Source of the DNA: Streptomyces morookaense
GTDB taxonomy: Bacteria > Actinomycetota > Actinomycetes > Streptomycetales > Streptomycetaceae
DNA length: 64,000 bases
Direction: 5' to 3'
Assembly (NCBI RefSeq): GCF_013030945.1
Contig: NZ_JABBXF010000002.1
Coordinates: 119,680-183,679 of the forward strand
Each line of letters begins with the position of its first letter. Position 1 is the stretch's first letter. The notes under the pieces are model-generated. The model was not told the DNA's origin. It worked only from the letters and a program-made list of their open reading frames with translations, and did no database searches. This document shows positions 34,897 to 44,115 of this stretch, piece by piece. The position numbers and the translations under genes were made by a program.

Positions 34897-36828
34897 TCAG
34901 TCCCGCACCGGCTCCGCGTCGGAGGCCGTGGCGTCGTCGTCCAGGCGTCCGTCCAGCTTGGCCACCAGACCCGTCACCTGGCGGGCGATGTCCGGCGCCG
35001 TGAGGCCGATCTCCGCCATGATCTCCTTGCGGGAGGCGTGGTCGAGGAAGCGGGCGGGGATGCCGAAGTCGCGCAGCGGGAGGTCGACGCCCGCGTCGCG
35101 CAGGGCCTGGGCGATCGCCGAACCGACGCCGCCGACACGGCCGTTGTCCTCGACGGTGACGACGACGCGGTGCTCCGCGGCGAGCCCGGGCAGCGCCTCG
35201 TCGACCGGCTTGACCCAGCGCGGGTCGACGACGGTGGTGGAGATGCCCTGCTTGTCGAGGAGGTCGGCGATCTCCAGGCACATCGGGGCGAGCGCGCCGA
35301 CGGAGACGAGGAGCACGTCCGGGCGGACGGTGCCCTCGGCGGGGCGGCGCAGGACGTCCATGCCGCCGATGCGGCCGACGGCCTCGACGGCCGGGCCGAC
35401 GGTGCCCTTGGAGTAGCGCACGACCGTGGGGGCGTCCTTGACCTCGACGGCCTCGCGCAGCTGGGCGCGCACCTGGTCGGCGTCGCGCGGGGCCGCGATC
35501 CGCAGGCCGGGGACGACCTGGAGGATCGACATGTCCCACATGCCGTTGTGCGAGGCGCCGTCGTCACCGGTGACGCCGGCGCGGTCCAGGACGAACGTCA
35601 CGCCGCACTTGTGCAGGGCGACGTCCATCAGGACCTGGTCGAAGGCGCGGTTGAGGAAGGTCGCGTAGACCGCGAAGACCGGGTGCAGGCCGCCGGTGGC
35701 GAGGCCCGCGGCGGAGACGGCCGCGTGCTGCTCGGCGATGCCCACGTCGTAGACGCGGTCGGGGAAGGCCTTGGCGAAGGGCTGCAGGCCGACGGGCTGC
35801 ATCATGGCGGCGGTGATGGCCACGATGTCGTCGCGCTCGCGGCCGAGCTTGACCATCTCCTCGCCGAAGACCGAGGTCCAGCTGGTGCCGCCGGAGGAGA
35901 CGGGGAGGCCGGTGTCGGGGTGGATGACGCCGATGCCGTGGAAGCGGTCGCCCTCGTGCTGCTCGGCGGGCTTGTAGCCGCGGCCCTTCTCGGTGAGGCA
36001 GTGGACGAGGACGGGACCGTTGAAGCGCTTGGCGCGCTGCAGGGCGGACTCCAGGGCCTCGATGTCGTGGCCGTCGATGGGGCCGACGTACTTCAGGCCG
36101 AGGTCCTCGAACATGCCCTGCGGGGCGATGAAGTCCTTGAGGCCCTTCTTGGCGCCGTGCAGCGTCTCGTAGAGGGGCTTGCCGAGGACGGGGGTGCGCT
36201 CCAGCAGATCCTTGCCGCGGGCCAGGAAGCGCTCGTAGCCGTCGGTGGTGCGCAGGGTGGCGAGGTGGTTGGCCAGGCCGCCGATGGTGGGCGCGTAGGA
36301 GCGCTCGTTGTCGTTGACGACGATGACGAGCGGGCGGTCCTTGGCGGCGGCGATGTTGTTCAGCGCCTCCCAGGCCATGCCGCCGGTGAGCGCTCCGTCG
36401 CCGATGACGGCGACGACGTGGTCCTTGCGGCCGCGCACCTCGTTGGCCTTGGCGAGGCCGTCGGCCCAGCCCAGGACCGTCGAGGCGTGGCTGTTCTCGA
36501 TCACGTCGTGCTCGGACTCGGCGCGGGAGGGATAGCCGGAGAGGCCGTCCTTGGCGCGCAGCCGGGAGAAGTCCTGGCGGCCGGTGAGCAGCTTGTGGAC
36601 GTAGGCCTGGTGGCCGGTGTCGAAGAGGATCTTGTCCTTCGGGGAGTCGAACACCCGGTGCAGGGCGATGGTGAGCTCCACCACGCCGAGGTTGGGTCCG
36701 AGGTGGCCGCCGGTCTTGGCGACTGCGTCGACGAGGAAGGAACGGATCTCCGCGGCCAGCCGGTCGAGCTGCTCCGGGCCGAGCCGGTCCAGGTCGCGCG
36801 GTCCCCCGATGCGGGTCAGCAGGGCCAC
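34897..36828 (-). CDS. dxs: 1-deoxy-D-xylulose-5-phosphate synthase
   Basis: This 643-residue thiamine diphosphate enzyme makes the first intermediate of the MEP isoprenoid pathway from pyruvate and glyceraldehyde 3-phosphate. Visible motifs are [15 protein letters not shown] (about residue 70), the thiamine-binding [16 protein letters not shown] (about 143), [19 protein letters not shown] (about 355) and [18 protein letters not shown] (about 405). GTG 36828 follows AGGAGG. Its length is standard for the family. It stands alone here, as often for the housekeeping copy in Streptomyces. Confidence 0.97.
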   Translation of the reverse strand: MALLTRIGGPRDLDRLGPEQLDRLAAEIRSFLVDAVAKTGGHLGPNLGVVELTIALHRVFDSPKDKILFDTGHQAYVHKLLTGRQDFSRLRAKDGLSGYPSRAESEHDVIENSHASTVLGWADGLAKANEVRGRKDHVVAVIGDGALTGGMAWEALNNIAAAKDRPLVIVVNDNERSYAPTIGGLANHLATLRTTDGYERFLARGKDLLERTPVLGKPLYETLHGAKKGLKDFIAPQGMFEDLGLKYVGPIDGHDIEALESALQRAKRFNGPVLVHCLTEKGRGYKPAEQHEGDRFHGIGVIHPDTGLPVSSGGTSWTSVFGEEMVKLGRERDDIVAITAAMMQPVGLQPFAKAFPDRVYDVGIAEQHAAVSAAGLATGGLHPVFAVYATFLNRAFDQVLMDVALHKCGVTFVLDRAGVTGDDGASHNGMWDMSILQVVPGLRIAAPRDADQVRAQLREAVEVKDAPTVVRYSKGTVGPAVEAVGRIGGMDVLRRPAEGTVRPDVLLVSVGALAPMCLEIADLLDKQGISTTVVDPRWVKPVDEALPGLAAEHRVVVTVEDNGRVGGVGSAIAQALRDAGVDLPLRDFGIPARFLDHASRKEIMAEIGLTAPDIARQVTGLVAKLDGRLDDDATASDAEPVRD

Positions 36829-36923
36829 CCGTGCCTCCTTGAGTGTCGGTCGACGCTGACTAATGATCCCGTCGAGTCTAATCTTCCGTCCGCGATCACG
36901 GTGAACGGGTTATGCGACCTATG

Positions 36924-37736
36924 TCACGCGTTCGGCGCAGCACGGTCCCAAACCGTCTGAAAAGCGAGGCGGAGACAGGATGCCAGGGCCGGGTGCTCGA
37001 TGTAGAGGGCGGTGGTGGAGCCGGTGCCGGCCACCGGGTCGGGCATGTCGCACAGGACGAGCGAGGCGTCGGCGACGACGAGCTTCAGCGGCAGCTCCGC
37101 GGTGAAGCGGGCCTCCTCCCCCGCCTGGCCGAAGCGCAGGACGCTTTCCTTCAGCTCCGGGTCGTCGAGCGCGTCCCGGGTGTAGACCGCACGGACGGTG
37201 CCGCCCGCGCGGCTGATGCGGCGGGCCGCCTTGATGCCGGCGGTGTTGCGGGTGGGGGCGACGAAGGGTGGCCGGCAGAAGGTGAGGAGTTCGCCGGTGG
37301 CCTGGGTCTGGATGTCGGCGAACCGGTCGGCGATGGCGCCGGGGTCGCGGAGCACCTCGATGTAGTCGAGCGGGTCGGTGTGCGTGCGGCCGTCGGTCCA
37401 GAGCGGCAGCAGGGCCGCCGCGAGTCCGGCCGAGACGCGCTCCAGCTCTTCGAGCGTCTCCCTGCGGCGTGCCATCAGCCGCGTGAGGGCGAGTTCCGGG
37501 GCGACGGCGGACCAGGTGGCGACCCGCCCGCCGTGGGCCGTGGCCAGGCCGCTGCGGGTGAGCGCGTCCAGGACGTCGTAGATCCGCTGGCGGGGCACCC
37601 CGGCCTCGCGGGACACCTGGGCGGCCGTGAACGTCTCGCGTCTGACCAGGGCCTGGTAGACGCGTGCCTCGTACCGCGACAGCCCGAGCGCCACGAGGCC
37701 GGCGACGGTTTCCTGCTCCGGCTCCATGACGACCAC
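36924..37736 (-). CDS. TrmB-family transcriptional regulator
   Basis: This 270-residue protein has an N-terminal TrmB winged helix (LVALGLSRYEARVYQALVRR, then TAAQVSREAGVPRQRIYDVLDAL, residues 12-62) and a C-terminal phospholipase-D-like sugar-sensing domain (residues about 110-260). TrmB proteins often respond to sugars. The start is GTG 37736 with GGCGGA upstream, or ATG 37727. It is divergent from the S53 protease gene, sharing a 212-base gap, so it may control that gene or itself. The ligand is unknown. Confidence 0.8.
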   Translation of the reverse strand: MVVMEPEQETVAGLVALGLSRYEARVYQALVRRETFTAAQVSREAGVPRQRIYDVLDALTRSGLATAHGGRVATWSAVAPELALTRLMARRRETLEELERVSAGLAAALLPLWTDGRTHTDPLDYIEVLRDPGAIADRFADIQTQATGELLTFCRPPFVAPTRNTAGIKAARRISRAGGTVRAVYTRDALDDPELKESVLRFGQAGEEARFTAELPLKLVVADASLVLCDMPDPVAGTGSTTALYIEHPALASCLRLAFQTVWDRAAPNA

Positions 37737-37840
37737 GCTATCCGCCGGCGATCAACGCGAACCCACCGGAGCTGCATGCATAACAAGCCTTTGCCGTAAG
37801 GCTGTTGTCGACCGGAGGGGGCGTCGCTACTTTCGGGTCA

Positions 37841-37869
37841 GTGCCACCACTCACCGGGGTGGCACTTTT
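37841..37869 (+). terminator. Hairpin plus T-run in protease leader
   Basis: GTGCCACC (37841-37848) pairs with GGTGGCAC (37858-37865) and is followed by TTTTC. It lies about 80 bases before the protease ATG with no gene upstream on that strand, so it would act as an attenuator in the protease 5' leader. Confidence 0.6.
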
Positions 37870-37948
37870 CGGAGGGCTTGATTGTCATGCCCTCAACATC
37901 ATCGGCCCGTCTGCACCGCAGACGGACACCCCCCATGGAGGCACGTCC

Positions 37949-39238
37949 ATGCACTCCACGAAGTCCGGCTCCCCCGGCTCCAGACGGCCCGCCGGCCGCG
38001 CCGTCGCCGCCCTGTTCTCCCTCGCGGCCCTGGTCAGCGGCGGTCTCATAGCCGCCGCCCCCGCATCGTCCGCCGCCGTCTCCCCCCACACCGCGGACGG
38101 CCCCCACGTCCGGCAGCTCTGCTCCGAGAGCACGAGGCCGGGACAGATGCACTGCCTGGGTCTGGTCCGTACCGACGTCGAACAGCACCTCGGCATCACC
38201 GACGACGCCGCTCCCTCCGGCCTGAGCCCGGCCGACCTCCAGAGCGCCTACAACCTGCCCTCCGGCGCGGGTTCCGGCGCCACCGTGGCCATCGTCGACG
38301 CGTACGACGACCCCAACGCCGAGCAGGACCTGGCCACTTACCGCGCCCAGTACGGCCTGCCCGAGTGCAGCACCGCCAACGGGTGCTTCCAGAAGGCGGA
38401 CCAGAACGGCGGCACCAGCTACCCGACCGCCGACTCCGGCTGGGCCGGCGAGATCTCCCTCGACGTCGACATGGTCAGCGCCGCCTGCCCGCAGTGCCAC
38501 ATCCTGCTCGTCGAGGCGAACAGCGCCACCATGGACGACCTCGGCGCGGCCGTGAACCGCGCCGTCACCATGGGCGCCAAGTACGTCTCCAACAGCTACG
38601 GCGGCAACGAGGACGCGACCGACCCCGCCTCCGACTCCTCCTACTTCAACCACCCCGGCGTCGCCATCACCGTGAGCTCCGGCGACAGCGGCTACGGCGT
38701 CGAGTACCCGGCGGCCTCCCAGTACGTGACGGCCGTGGGCGGCACCTCGCTCACCCGCGACAGCAGCAGCCGCGGCTGGTCCGAGTCGGTGTGGGGCTCG
38801 AGCTTCGGCGGCCAGGGCGCGGGCTCCGGCTGCTCCGCGTACGACCCGAAGCCGTCCTGGCAGCAGGACACCGGCTGCACCAAGCGCAGCGTCGCCGACG
38901 TCTCGGCCGTCGCCGACCCCGCCACGGGCGTCGCGGTCTACGACAGCTACCAGGCGAGCGGCTGGAACGTCTACGGCGGCACCAGCGCCTCGTCGCCGAT
39001 CATCGCCTCCGTGTACGCACTGGCCGGCACCCCGGCCGCGGGCACGTACCCGGCCTCGTACCCGTACGCCCACCCCTCGGCGCTCAACGACGTGACCAGC
39101 GGCTCCAACGGCAGCTGCAGCCCGTCCTACCTGTGCAACGCGGGCCCCGGCTACGACGGCCCCACGGGCCTCGGCACCCCCAACGGCACCGCCGCCTTCG
39201 CCTCCGGCTCCGCGGACGACGGCAACGCCCGCCGCTGA
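37949..39238 (+). CDS. Secreted S53 (sedolisin) protease
   Basis: This 429-residue protein has a signal peptide (residues 12-47) and a short propeptide. The catalytic core begins with GATVAIVDAYDDPNAEQDL. The Glu and Asp of sedolisins are in GWAGEISLDVDMVSA, the oxyanion Asp in VSSGDSGYG and the nucleophile Ser in YGGTSASSPIIASV. These serine-carboxyl proteases cleave extracellular protein, often at acid pH. ATG 37949 has GGAGG at seven-base spacing. The long leader contains a terminator-like hairpin. The short propeptide is unusual compared with fungal members. Confidence 0.88.
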   Translation: MHSTKSGSPGSRRPAGRAVAALFSLAALVSGGLIAAAPASSAAVSPHTADGPHVRQLCSESTRPGQMHCLGLVRTDVEQHLGITDDAAPSGLSPADLQSAYNLPSGAGSGATVAIVDAYDDPNAEQDLATYRAQYGLPECSTANGCFQKADQNGGTSYPTADSGWAGEISLDVDMVSAACPQCHILLVEANSATMDDLGAAVNRAVTMGAKYVSNSYGGNEDATDPASDSSYFNHPGVAITVSSGDSGYGVEYPAASQYVTAVGGTSLTRDSSSRGWSESVWGSSFGGQGAGSGCSAYDPKPSWQQDTGCTKRSVADVSAVADPATGVAVYDSYQASGWNVYGGTSASSPIIASVYALAGTPAAGTYPASYPYAHPSALNDVTSGSNGSCSPSYLCNAGPGYDGPTGLGTPNGTAAFASGSADDGNARR

Positions 39239-39251
39239 CCGAGCACTTGCA

Positions 39252-39282
39252 GTGGGCCCGGACGCGCATGGTCCGGGCCCAC
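39252..39282. terminator. 12-bp stem between protease and xylH
   Basis: GTGGGCCCGGAC (39252-39263) pairs perfectly with GTCCGGGCCCAC (39271-39282) around 7 bases, between two convergent gene ends. Confidence 0.8.
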
Positions 39283-39302
39283 CACCGCGCCCCGCCGGGG
39301 CG

Positions 39303-40589
39303 CTACACGCGCCCCGCCGTCTTCTGCGTCTTCCGCGACAGCGAGTCGATGACGACGGCCGCCAGCAGCACCGCGCCCGTGATCATGTACTGGACGGCGG
39401 AGGCGATGCCGAGCAGCGCCATGCCGGAGGCGATGGACTGGATGACGAGGACGCCCAGCAGCGCCGACCAGGTCCGGCCGCGGCCGCCGAAGAGGCTGGT
39501 GCCGCCGATGACGGCCGCGGCGATGGCGTTCATCAGCAGACTGCCCGCGCCGGAGGACTGGTTGGCGGCGTTGATCTGCGAGGCCAGGAACATCCCGCCG
39601 AGGGCGGCCATCGTGCCGGACAGCGCGAACACCGAGATCCGCACGGCCGCCACGTTGATGCCCGCACGCCTGGCGGCCTCCACACTGCCGCCCAGGGCGT
39701 AGACGGTGCGCCCGTAACGGGTACGCCGCAGCACGAAGTCGGAGGCGACGACCACCCCGAGGAAGATCACCACGGCCAGCGGCAGGCCCTTGTACTGGTT
39801 GAACAGCCACGCCACCACGAAGGCCGGCACCGCGAGCACGGCCGTGCGCAGCACGATCTCGCTCAGCGGCCTGCTGGGCACCCCGGCCGCCTCCCGGCGC
39901 CTGCTGTCGCGGTACGAGAACAGGAAGAACGCCGCCACGCACAACGTCGCCAGGCCGTAGGCGGCGGAGATGTCGGTGAAGTAGTGGTTGGTCAGCTGGG
40001 CGACCAGGCCCGAGTCGTCGAGGTTGATGGTGCCGTCGGAGCCGAGCACCTGGAGCATCAGCCCGTTCCAGCCGAGCAGTCCGGCCAGGGTGACGACGAA
40101 GGCCGGAACGCCGATCCGCGCGAAGAAGAAGCCGTGCAGGGCACCGATGACCGTCCCGGAGAGCACAGCGACGACCAGCGCGAGCCACTCCGGCATGCCG
40201 TGGTTGATGTTGAGCACCGCGAAGACCGCTGCCGCGAGTCCGCTGACCGAGCCGACGGAGAGGTCGATCTCGCCGAGGACGAGGACGAAGACGATGCCGA
40301 CCGCGATCAGTCCGGTGCCGGCGGCGGTGACGAAGAGGTTGGAGAGGTTCTCGGCACCGAGGAAGGCGGAGTCCTTCAGCTGGAAGACCAGGCCGATCAC
40401 GATCAGCCCGACCACCACGGGCAGCGAACCCAGTTCACCGCTGCGCAGCTTGCGCCCGAACTCGCTCCAGTAGCCCGCGAATCCCTCCTGGCGGACCAGC
40501 AGCCGCGGGTCGACGGCGGTGGTGACGGCGGCGGGCGGGGCGTCCTGCGGACGGCCGTTGTCCTCGGCCGGTGTGAGGTCCGTGGTCAT
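39303..40589 (-). CDS. xylH: Sugar ABC transporter permease (xylose type)
   Basis: This 428-residue permease has about ten or more hydrophobic helices and the RbsC/XylH-family block EIDLSVGSVSGLAAAVFAVL and GTSLFGGRGRTWSALLGVLV. The ATG at 40589 overlaps the xylG stop (ATGA). It forms a carbohydrate uptake transporter (CUT2) with XylF and XylG. Xylose specificity is inferred from the XylF-like binding protein and the adjacent ROK regulator, matching the xylFGH-rok7B7 locus of S. coelicolor. Confidence 0.85.
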   Translation of the reverse strand: MTTDLTPAEDNGRPQDAPPAAVTTAVDPRLLVRQEGFAGYWSEFGRKLRSGELGSLPVVVGLIVIGLVFQLKDSAFLGAENLSNLFVTAAGTGLIAVGIVFVLVLGEIDLSVGSVSGLAAAVFAVLNINHGMPEWLALVVAVLSGTVIGALHGFFFARIGVPAFVVTLAGLLGWNGLMLQVLGSDGTINLDDSGLVAQLTNHYFTDISAAYGLATLCVAAFFLFSYRDSRRREAAGVPSRPLSEIVLRTAVLAVPAFVVAWLFNQYKGLPLAVVIFLGVVVASDFVLRRTRYGRTVYALGGSVEAARRAGINVAAVRISVFALSGTMAALGGMFLASQINAANQSSGAGSLLMNAIAAAVIGGTSLFGGRGRTWSALLGVLVIQSIASGMALLGIASAVQYMITGAVLLAAVVIDSLSRKTQKTAGRV

Positions 40590-41371
40590 TGCTCCCCCTC
40601 CCCTTCCGCAGCGCGTGCCCGGCGGCGGGTGACGGCGTTGTCGGTGGCACCGGTGATGGCGGCGACGATCTCCTCCTGGGTGGTGCTGCACACCTCGAAG
40701 GTGCCGTTGTTGCGGCCGAGGCGGAGGACGGCGACGCGGTCGGCGACGGCTTTGACGTCGGCCATGTTGTGGCTGATGAGGATCACGGCCAGGCCGCGTT
40801 CGCGCAGCCGCTCCACCAGGTCCAGGACCTGTGCGGTCTGCTCGACGCCGAGGGCGGCGGTGGGCTCGTCCAGGATGACGACCTTGGGCTCGCCGAGGAG
40901 GGAGCGGGCGATGGCCACCGTCTGCCGCTGCCCGCCCGACAGCGAGGCGACCGGGATGCGCACGCTGGGGATGCGGATGGAGAGGGTGGACAGCAGCTCA
41001 CGGGCGCGGCGCTCCATCTCGACCTCGTCCAGCACCCCGGCGCGCAGGATCTCCCGGCCGAGGAAGAGGTTGCCGACGACGTCGAGGTTGTCGCACAGGG
41101 CGAGGTCCTGGTAGACGGTCGCGATGCCCAGTTCCTGGGCCGCGTGCGGCCGGTCCACGGTGACGGGCCGGCCCTCCCACTCGATCTTCCCCTCGTCGGC
41201 CGGGCCCACCCCGGCGATCGTCTTGACCAGGGTGGACTTTCCGGCCCCGTTGTCGCCCACCAGGGCGACCACCTCGCCGGCACGGATCTCCAGATCGACC
41301 TCGCTCAGCGCCTGGACGGCACCGAACCGCTTGGAGATCCCGCGCAACGCCAGCACGGGCGCAGCAGGCAT
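40586..41371 (-). CDS. xylG: Sugar ABC transporter ATP-binding protein
   Basis: This 261-residue protein has Walker A GDNGAGKST (about residue 38), signature LSGGQRQTVAIARSLL and Walker B VVILDEPTAALG. It is a single-domain ATPase, unlike the tandem-domain XylG/RbsA of E. coli; Streptomyces xylose systems use this shorter form. ATG 41371 has GGGAG nine bases upstream; an in-frame TTG at 41380 is less likely. It overlaps xylH by four bases and follows xylF by 27. Confidence 0.87.
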   Translation of the reverse strand: MPAAPVLALRGISKRFGAVQALSEVDLEIRAGEVVALVGDNGAGKSTLVKTIAGVGPADEGKIEWEGRPVTVDRPHAAQELGIATVYQDLALCDNLDVVGNLFLGREILRAGVLDEVEMERRARELLSTLSIRIPSVRIPVASLSGGQRQTVAIARSLLGEPKVVILDEPTAALGVEQTAQVLDLVERLRERGLAVILISHNMADVKAVADRVAVLRLGRNNGTFEVCSTTQEEIVAAITGATDNAVTRRRARAAEGEGEQ

Positions 41372-41398
41372 ATGAATCAACTCCCTTTGCCGCGCGGG

Positions 41399-42502
41399 CT
41401 ACTTCAGGCCGGCCTTGTCGCAGTCCGCCTGGTACTTGGCGGTGCAGATCTCGTTCAGGGTGAAGAAGCCCTCCTTGCCGACGTACTGCTTGATGTCGTC
41501 CTTGGTCAGGGCGAAGGGCGTGACGATGATGGCGGGGATCTTCTTCTGCGAACCGCTGTTGACGGTGGAAGTGGCGACGGAGCCGAGTGTGGTGCCGCGG
41601 GCGAGCGCAACGGCCATTTCCGCGGCCGCATCGGCCTCGGGCTTGTAGGGCTTGTAGACGCTCATGAACTGTTCGCCCGTCAGAATTCGCTGGACAGCGG
41701 AGAGTTCGGCGTCCTGGCCGGTGACCGGAGGGAGCTTGTCGAAACCGGCGCTCTTGAGCGCGGTGATGATGCCGCCCGCCATGCCGTCGTTGGCCGAATA
41801 GACCCCGACGATATTCTCCTTGCCGAGCGAGGAGATGGCGCCCTTCATGTTCTCGTTGGCGTTCTCCGGCTTCCACTCCTTGGTGTCGTACTCCTTGCCG
41901 ATCTTCACCTTGCCGTCCAGGACGGAATGCGCACCGGTCTTGTACATCTTGGCGTTGGGGTCGGTGACGGAGCCGTTCATCATGACGATCTGGCCCTTGG
42001 CGGCATTGCCGTCCAGCGCCTTGAGCAGGGACTCGCCCTGGATCCTGCCCACGCGTTCGTTGTCGACGGAGGTGTAGGCCTTCACCGGGCCCTCGGCCAG
42101 TCGGTCGTAGGCCACGACCGGGATGCCCTTGTCCTTGGCCTTCTTGACCGAGCTCGCTATCGACTTCGCGTCCACCGCGTCCAGGATCAGCGCATCGACC
42201 TTCTTCGTGATCATCGTGTCGACCTGCTGCTGCTGAACCGACGCATCCTGCTTGGCGTTCTCGTAGAGAATCGTGGTGTCGGTACCCGCGAGCTCCTTGA
42301 GTTTCTTCTCGATCAGGGGCTTGTCGAAACGCTCGTAACGGGCGGTCTGATTCTCCGGCAGCAACAGCCCGATCGTCAGCGCGCCCTTCTTCTCCTTCGT
42401 GGGGCCGCCGCCTGCTTCCTTGGCCTTGCCGCAGGCCGCGAGCCCCGCCGCCATGGAGAGCGCCGCCATGGCCACGACGGCACGGCGCAGATGCGTGTTC
42501 AC
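41399..42502 (-). CDS. xylF: Xylose-type sugar-binding lipoprotein
   Basis: This 367-residue protein has a lipoprotein signal with lipobox LAAC (Cys about residue 24). The periplasmic-binding fold is of the RbsB/XylF type: ALTIGLLLPENQTARYERFDKP (two parts), VDALILDAVDAKSIAS, VVAYDRLAEGP and VGVYSANDGMAGGIITAL. These resemble E. coli XylF. GTG 42502 is the start. It is the first gene of xylF-xylG-xylH, with an operator-like dyad about 100 bases upstream and the ROK regulator gene beyond. Confidence 0.87.
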   Translation of the reverse strand: MNTHLRRAVVAMAALSMAAGLAACGKAKEAGGGPTKEKKGALTIGLLLPENQTARYERFDKPLIEKKLKELAGTDTTILYENAKQDASVQQQQVDTMITKKVDALILDAVDAKSIASSVKKAKDKGIPVVAYDRLAEGPVKAYTSVDNERVGRIQGESLLKALDGNAAKGQIVMMNGSVTDPNAKMYKTGAHSVLDGKVKIGKEYDTKEWKPENANENMKGAISSLGKENIVGVYSANDGMAGGIITALKSAGFDKLPPVTGQDAELSAVQRILTGEQFMSVYKPYKPEADAAAEMAVALARGTTLGSVATSTVNSGSQKKIPAIIVTPFALTKDDIKQYVGKEGFFTLNEICTAKYQADCDKAGLK

Positions 42503-42576
42503 GTGCAGATACCTCCCTGACGAGGCCGCGTCGTCGCGGCCGAGGTGGCTGGAAGTCTTCTGCGCAGCCCAAAGAG

Positions 42577-42623
42577 CGTCAAGAAGTAGCGTCTTAACGA
42601 CATGGCAACGATGCCATTCGTTA
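42577..42623 (-). promoter_or_regulatory. xylF promoter candidate with 28-base operator-like dyad
   Basis: TAACGA-C-ATGGCA (42595-42607) and TGCCAT-TCGTTA (42612-42623) form an almost perfect inverted repeat around ACGA. On the minus strand, TTGACG (42582-42577) lies just downstream of the dyad and could be the -35, with AAGACT 17 bases on as a weak -10. The dyad is a good candidate for the ROK regulator operator. Confidence 0.5.
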
Positions 42624-42713
42624 CCTCTGTGAACTCAAAGCACTCGGAATCAGGGGCGAAGCCAGGGGTGGAACCGCAGGACGGTCAGAGCCATCGGACC
42701 ACCGCGGCGCCCG

Positions 42714-43913
42714 TCAGGCAAGCGCAGGGGCGTCCGCCGGACGGGTCTCCTCCAGCAGGCTCGAGTCGCCCATCTCGCTGAGCACCAGCGCCAGCGCGCC
42801 GAGCACCTCGGAACGGCCGCCCAGCGCCCCCGGCACGACCTCCAACTGCCGTGCCGCGCTGGGGATCGCGTACCGCGAGACCGACTCGCGGATGGGCCCG
42901 AGCACCAGCTCGCCGGCCTCCGCGAGCTCCCCGCCGAGCACCACCCGGCTGGGGTTGAGCAGATTGCACAGGCTCGCCACGGCGCTGCCGATGTGCCGCC
43001 CGACGTCCCCGATCACGCGCCGGCAGCCGGGGTCGCCCGCGCGGGCGAGCTCGACCATGCGCACCACGGTCAGGTCGGTGCCGTGCGCCGAATGGAGCAG
43101 CGGCAGCACATGCCGGGCGGCGGCGAACGTCTCCAGACAGCCGCGGTTGCCGCAGCGGCACACCGGCCCGGACTCGTCCAGCGTGATGTGCCCGATCTCC
43201 CCGGCGGTGCCGCCCGGGCCCCGGTAGATCCGCCCGTTGATCACCAGTCCGGCGCCCACGCCGCTGGCGACCTTGATGTAGGCCAGGTCCGTGGCCCCGC
43301 GGCCGGCGCCCCATACGAGTTCGCCGAGGGCGCCGAGGTTGGCATCGTTGTCGACGTGGACGGGGACGCCGAGCCGGGCCGCGAGGTTCTCCCGGGGGTT
43401 GGTGCCGACCCAGCCCGGCAGGATCGCGGTCGAGCCCAGCACCCCGGACTCCACGTCGATCGGCCCCGGGACCCCGAGACCCACCCCGACGATCTTGCGC
43501 GGGCTGATCCCCGCGGCCGCGATCAGCCGCCTGACCAGCTGCTCGGCCCGGTCCAGGCCCTGCTCCGCCGAGGCGTCCACGTCCAGCGGCTCGGCCTCCT
43601 CGGCCAGGACCCGATGGGCGAGGTTGCCGACGGCGACGCGGAGGTGGGTGTGGCCGAAATCGACACCGACGACGATCCCGGAGTCACCGGAGAGCGAGAC
43701 GCTGCGGGCCCGCCGCCCGCCGGAGGAGGTGGGCGTCACCTCGACCGTGCCGCTGTCCTTCAGTTCCCGGACGATGTTGGAGACCGTGGCGGCGGACAGG
43801 CCCGTGGTACGGGCGATCTCGGCCTGGGTGAGCGACCCCGCCATACGGACCGCGCGTACGACCCGCTCCAGGTTGGCCCGGTGCAGCGACGACTGCGAAC
43901 CCGGAGTTTCCAC
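42714..43913 (-). CDS. rok7B7: ROK-family repressor
   Basis: This 399-residue protein has an N-terminal MarR-like helix-turn-helix (GSLTQAEIARTTGLSAATVSNIVRELKDSG across residues 27-56) and a C-terminal ROK sugar-kinase-like domain. The latter includes VGVDFGHTHLRVAVGN, GVGLGVPGPID and the zinc-binding CRCGNRGCLET. The position beside xylFGH and ngcEFG matches Rok7B7 of S. coelicolor, which represses xylose transport and affects carbon control and antibiotic production (established in that species). It starts at GTG 43913. Confidence 0.88.
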   Translation of the reverse strand: METPGSQSSLHRANLERVVRAVRMAGSLTQAEIARTTGLSAATVSNIVRELKDSGTVEVTPTSSGGRRARSVSLSGDSGIVVGVDFGHTHLRVAVGNLAHRVLAEEAEPLDVDASAEQGLDRAEQLVRRLIAAAGISPRKIVGVGLGVPGPIDVESGVLGSTAILPGWVGTNPRENLAARLGVPVHVDNDANLGALGELVWGAGRGATDLAYIKVASGVGAGLVINGRIYRGPGGTAGEIGHITLDESGPVCRCGNRGCLETFAAARHVLPLLHSAHGTDLTVVRMVELARAGDPGCRRVIGDVGRHIGSAVASLCNLLNPSRVVLGGELAEAGELVLGPIRESVSRYAIPSAARQLEVVPGALGGRSEVLGALALVLSEMGDSSLLEETRPADAPALA

Positions 43914-44024
43914 GCCTATCCACTCCCAAGCCGTTTCTCCAACATCTGAACTCTAAGCTCAGCCCTCCGGCCCGACTTGCGTCAAGGTCCGGAAACAGCC
44001 GACCCCTTATCGTACGGGGGCGCC

Positions 44025-44108
44025 GCGCCCCGTAACGGGCGCGGGACTGCTGCACCATGCGGCTCCGCCGCGTGGGCGCGACCAGCCACAGCGGCCCCGC
44101 ACCCGAAG
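44025..44108 (-). repeat. Dispersed repeat, subtype 2
   Basis: GCGCCCCGTAACGGGCGCGG, then GCGGCTCCGCCGCGTGGGCG and CGACCAGCCACAGCGGCCCC, in the opposite orientation to the copy at 5393-5482. Compared with subtype 1 it carries about 25 extra bases with GCGG/CCGC symmetry in place of the CAGTTCC segment. It lies between the DUF5753 gene stop and rok7B7. Confidence 0.7.
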
Positions 44109-44115
44109 AACCGCC

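Noticed and set aside
35038..36960. 640-codon plus-strand frame opposite dxs
   Set aside because: It is an antisense shadow of dxs; no domain is visible and dxs motifs are complete.
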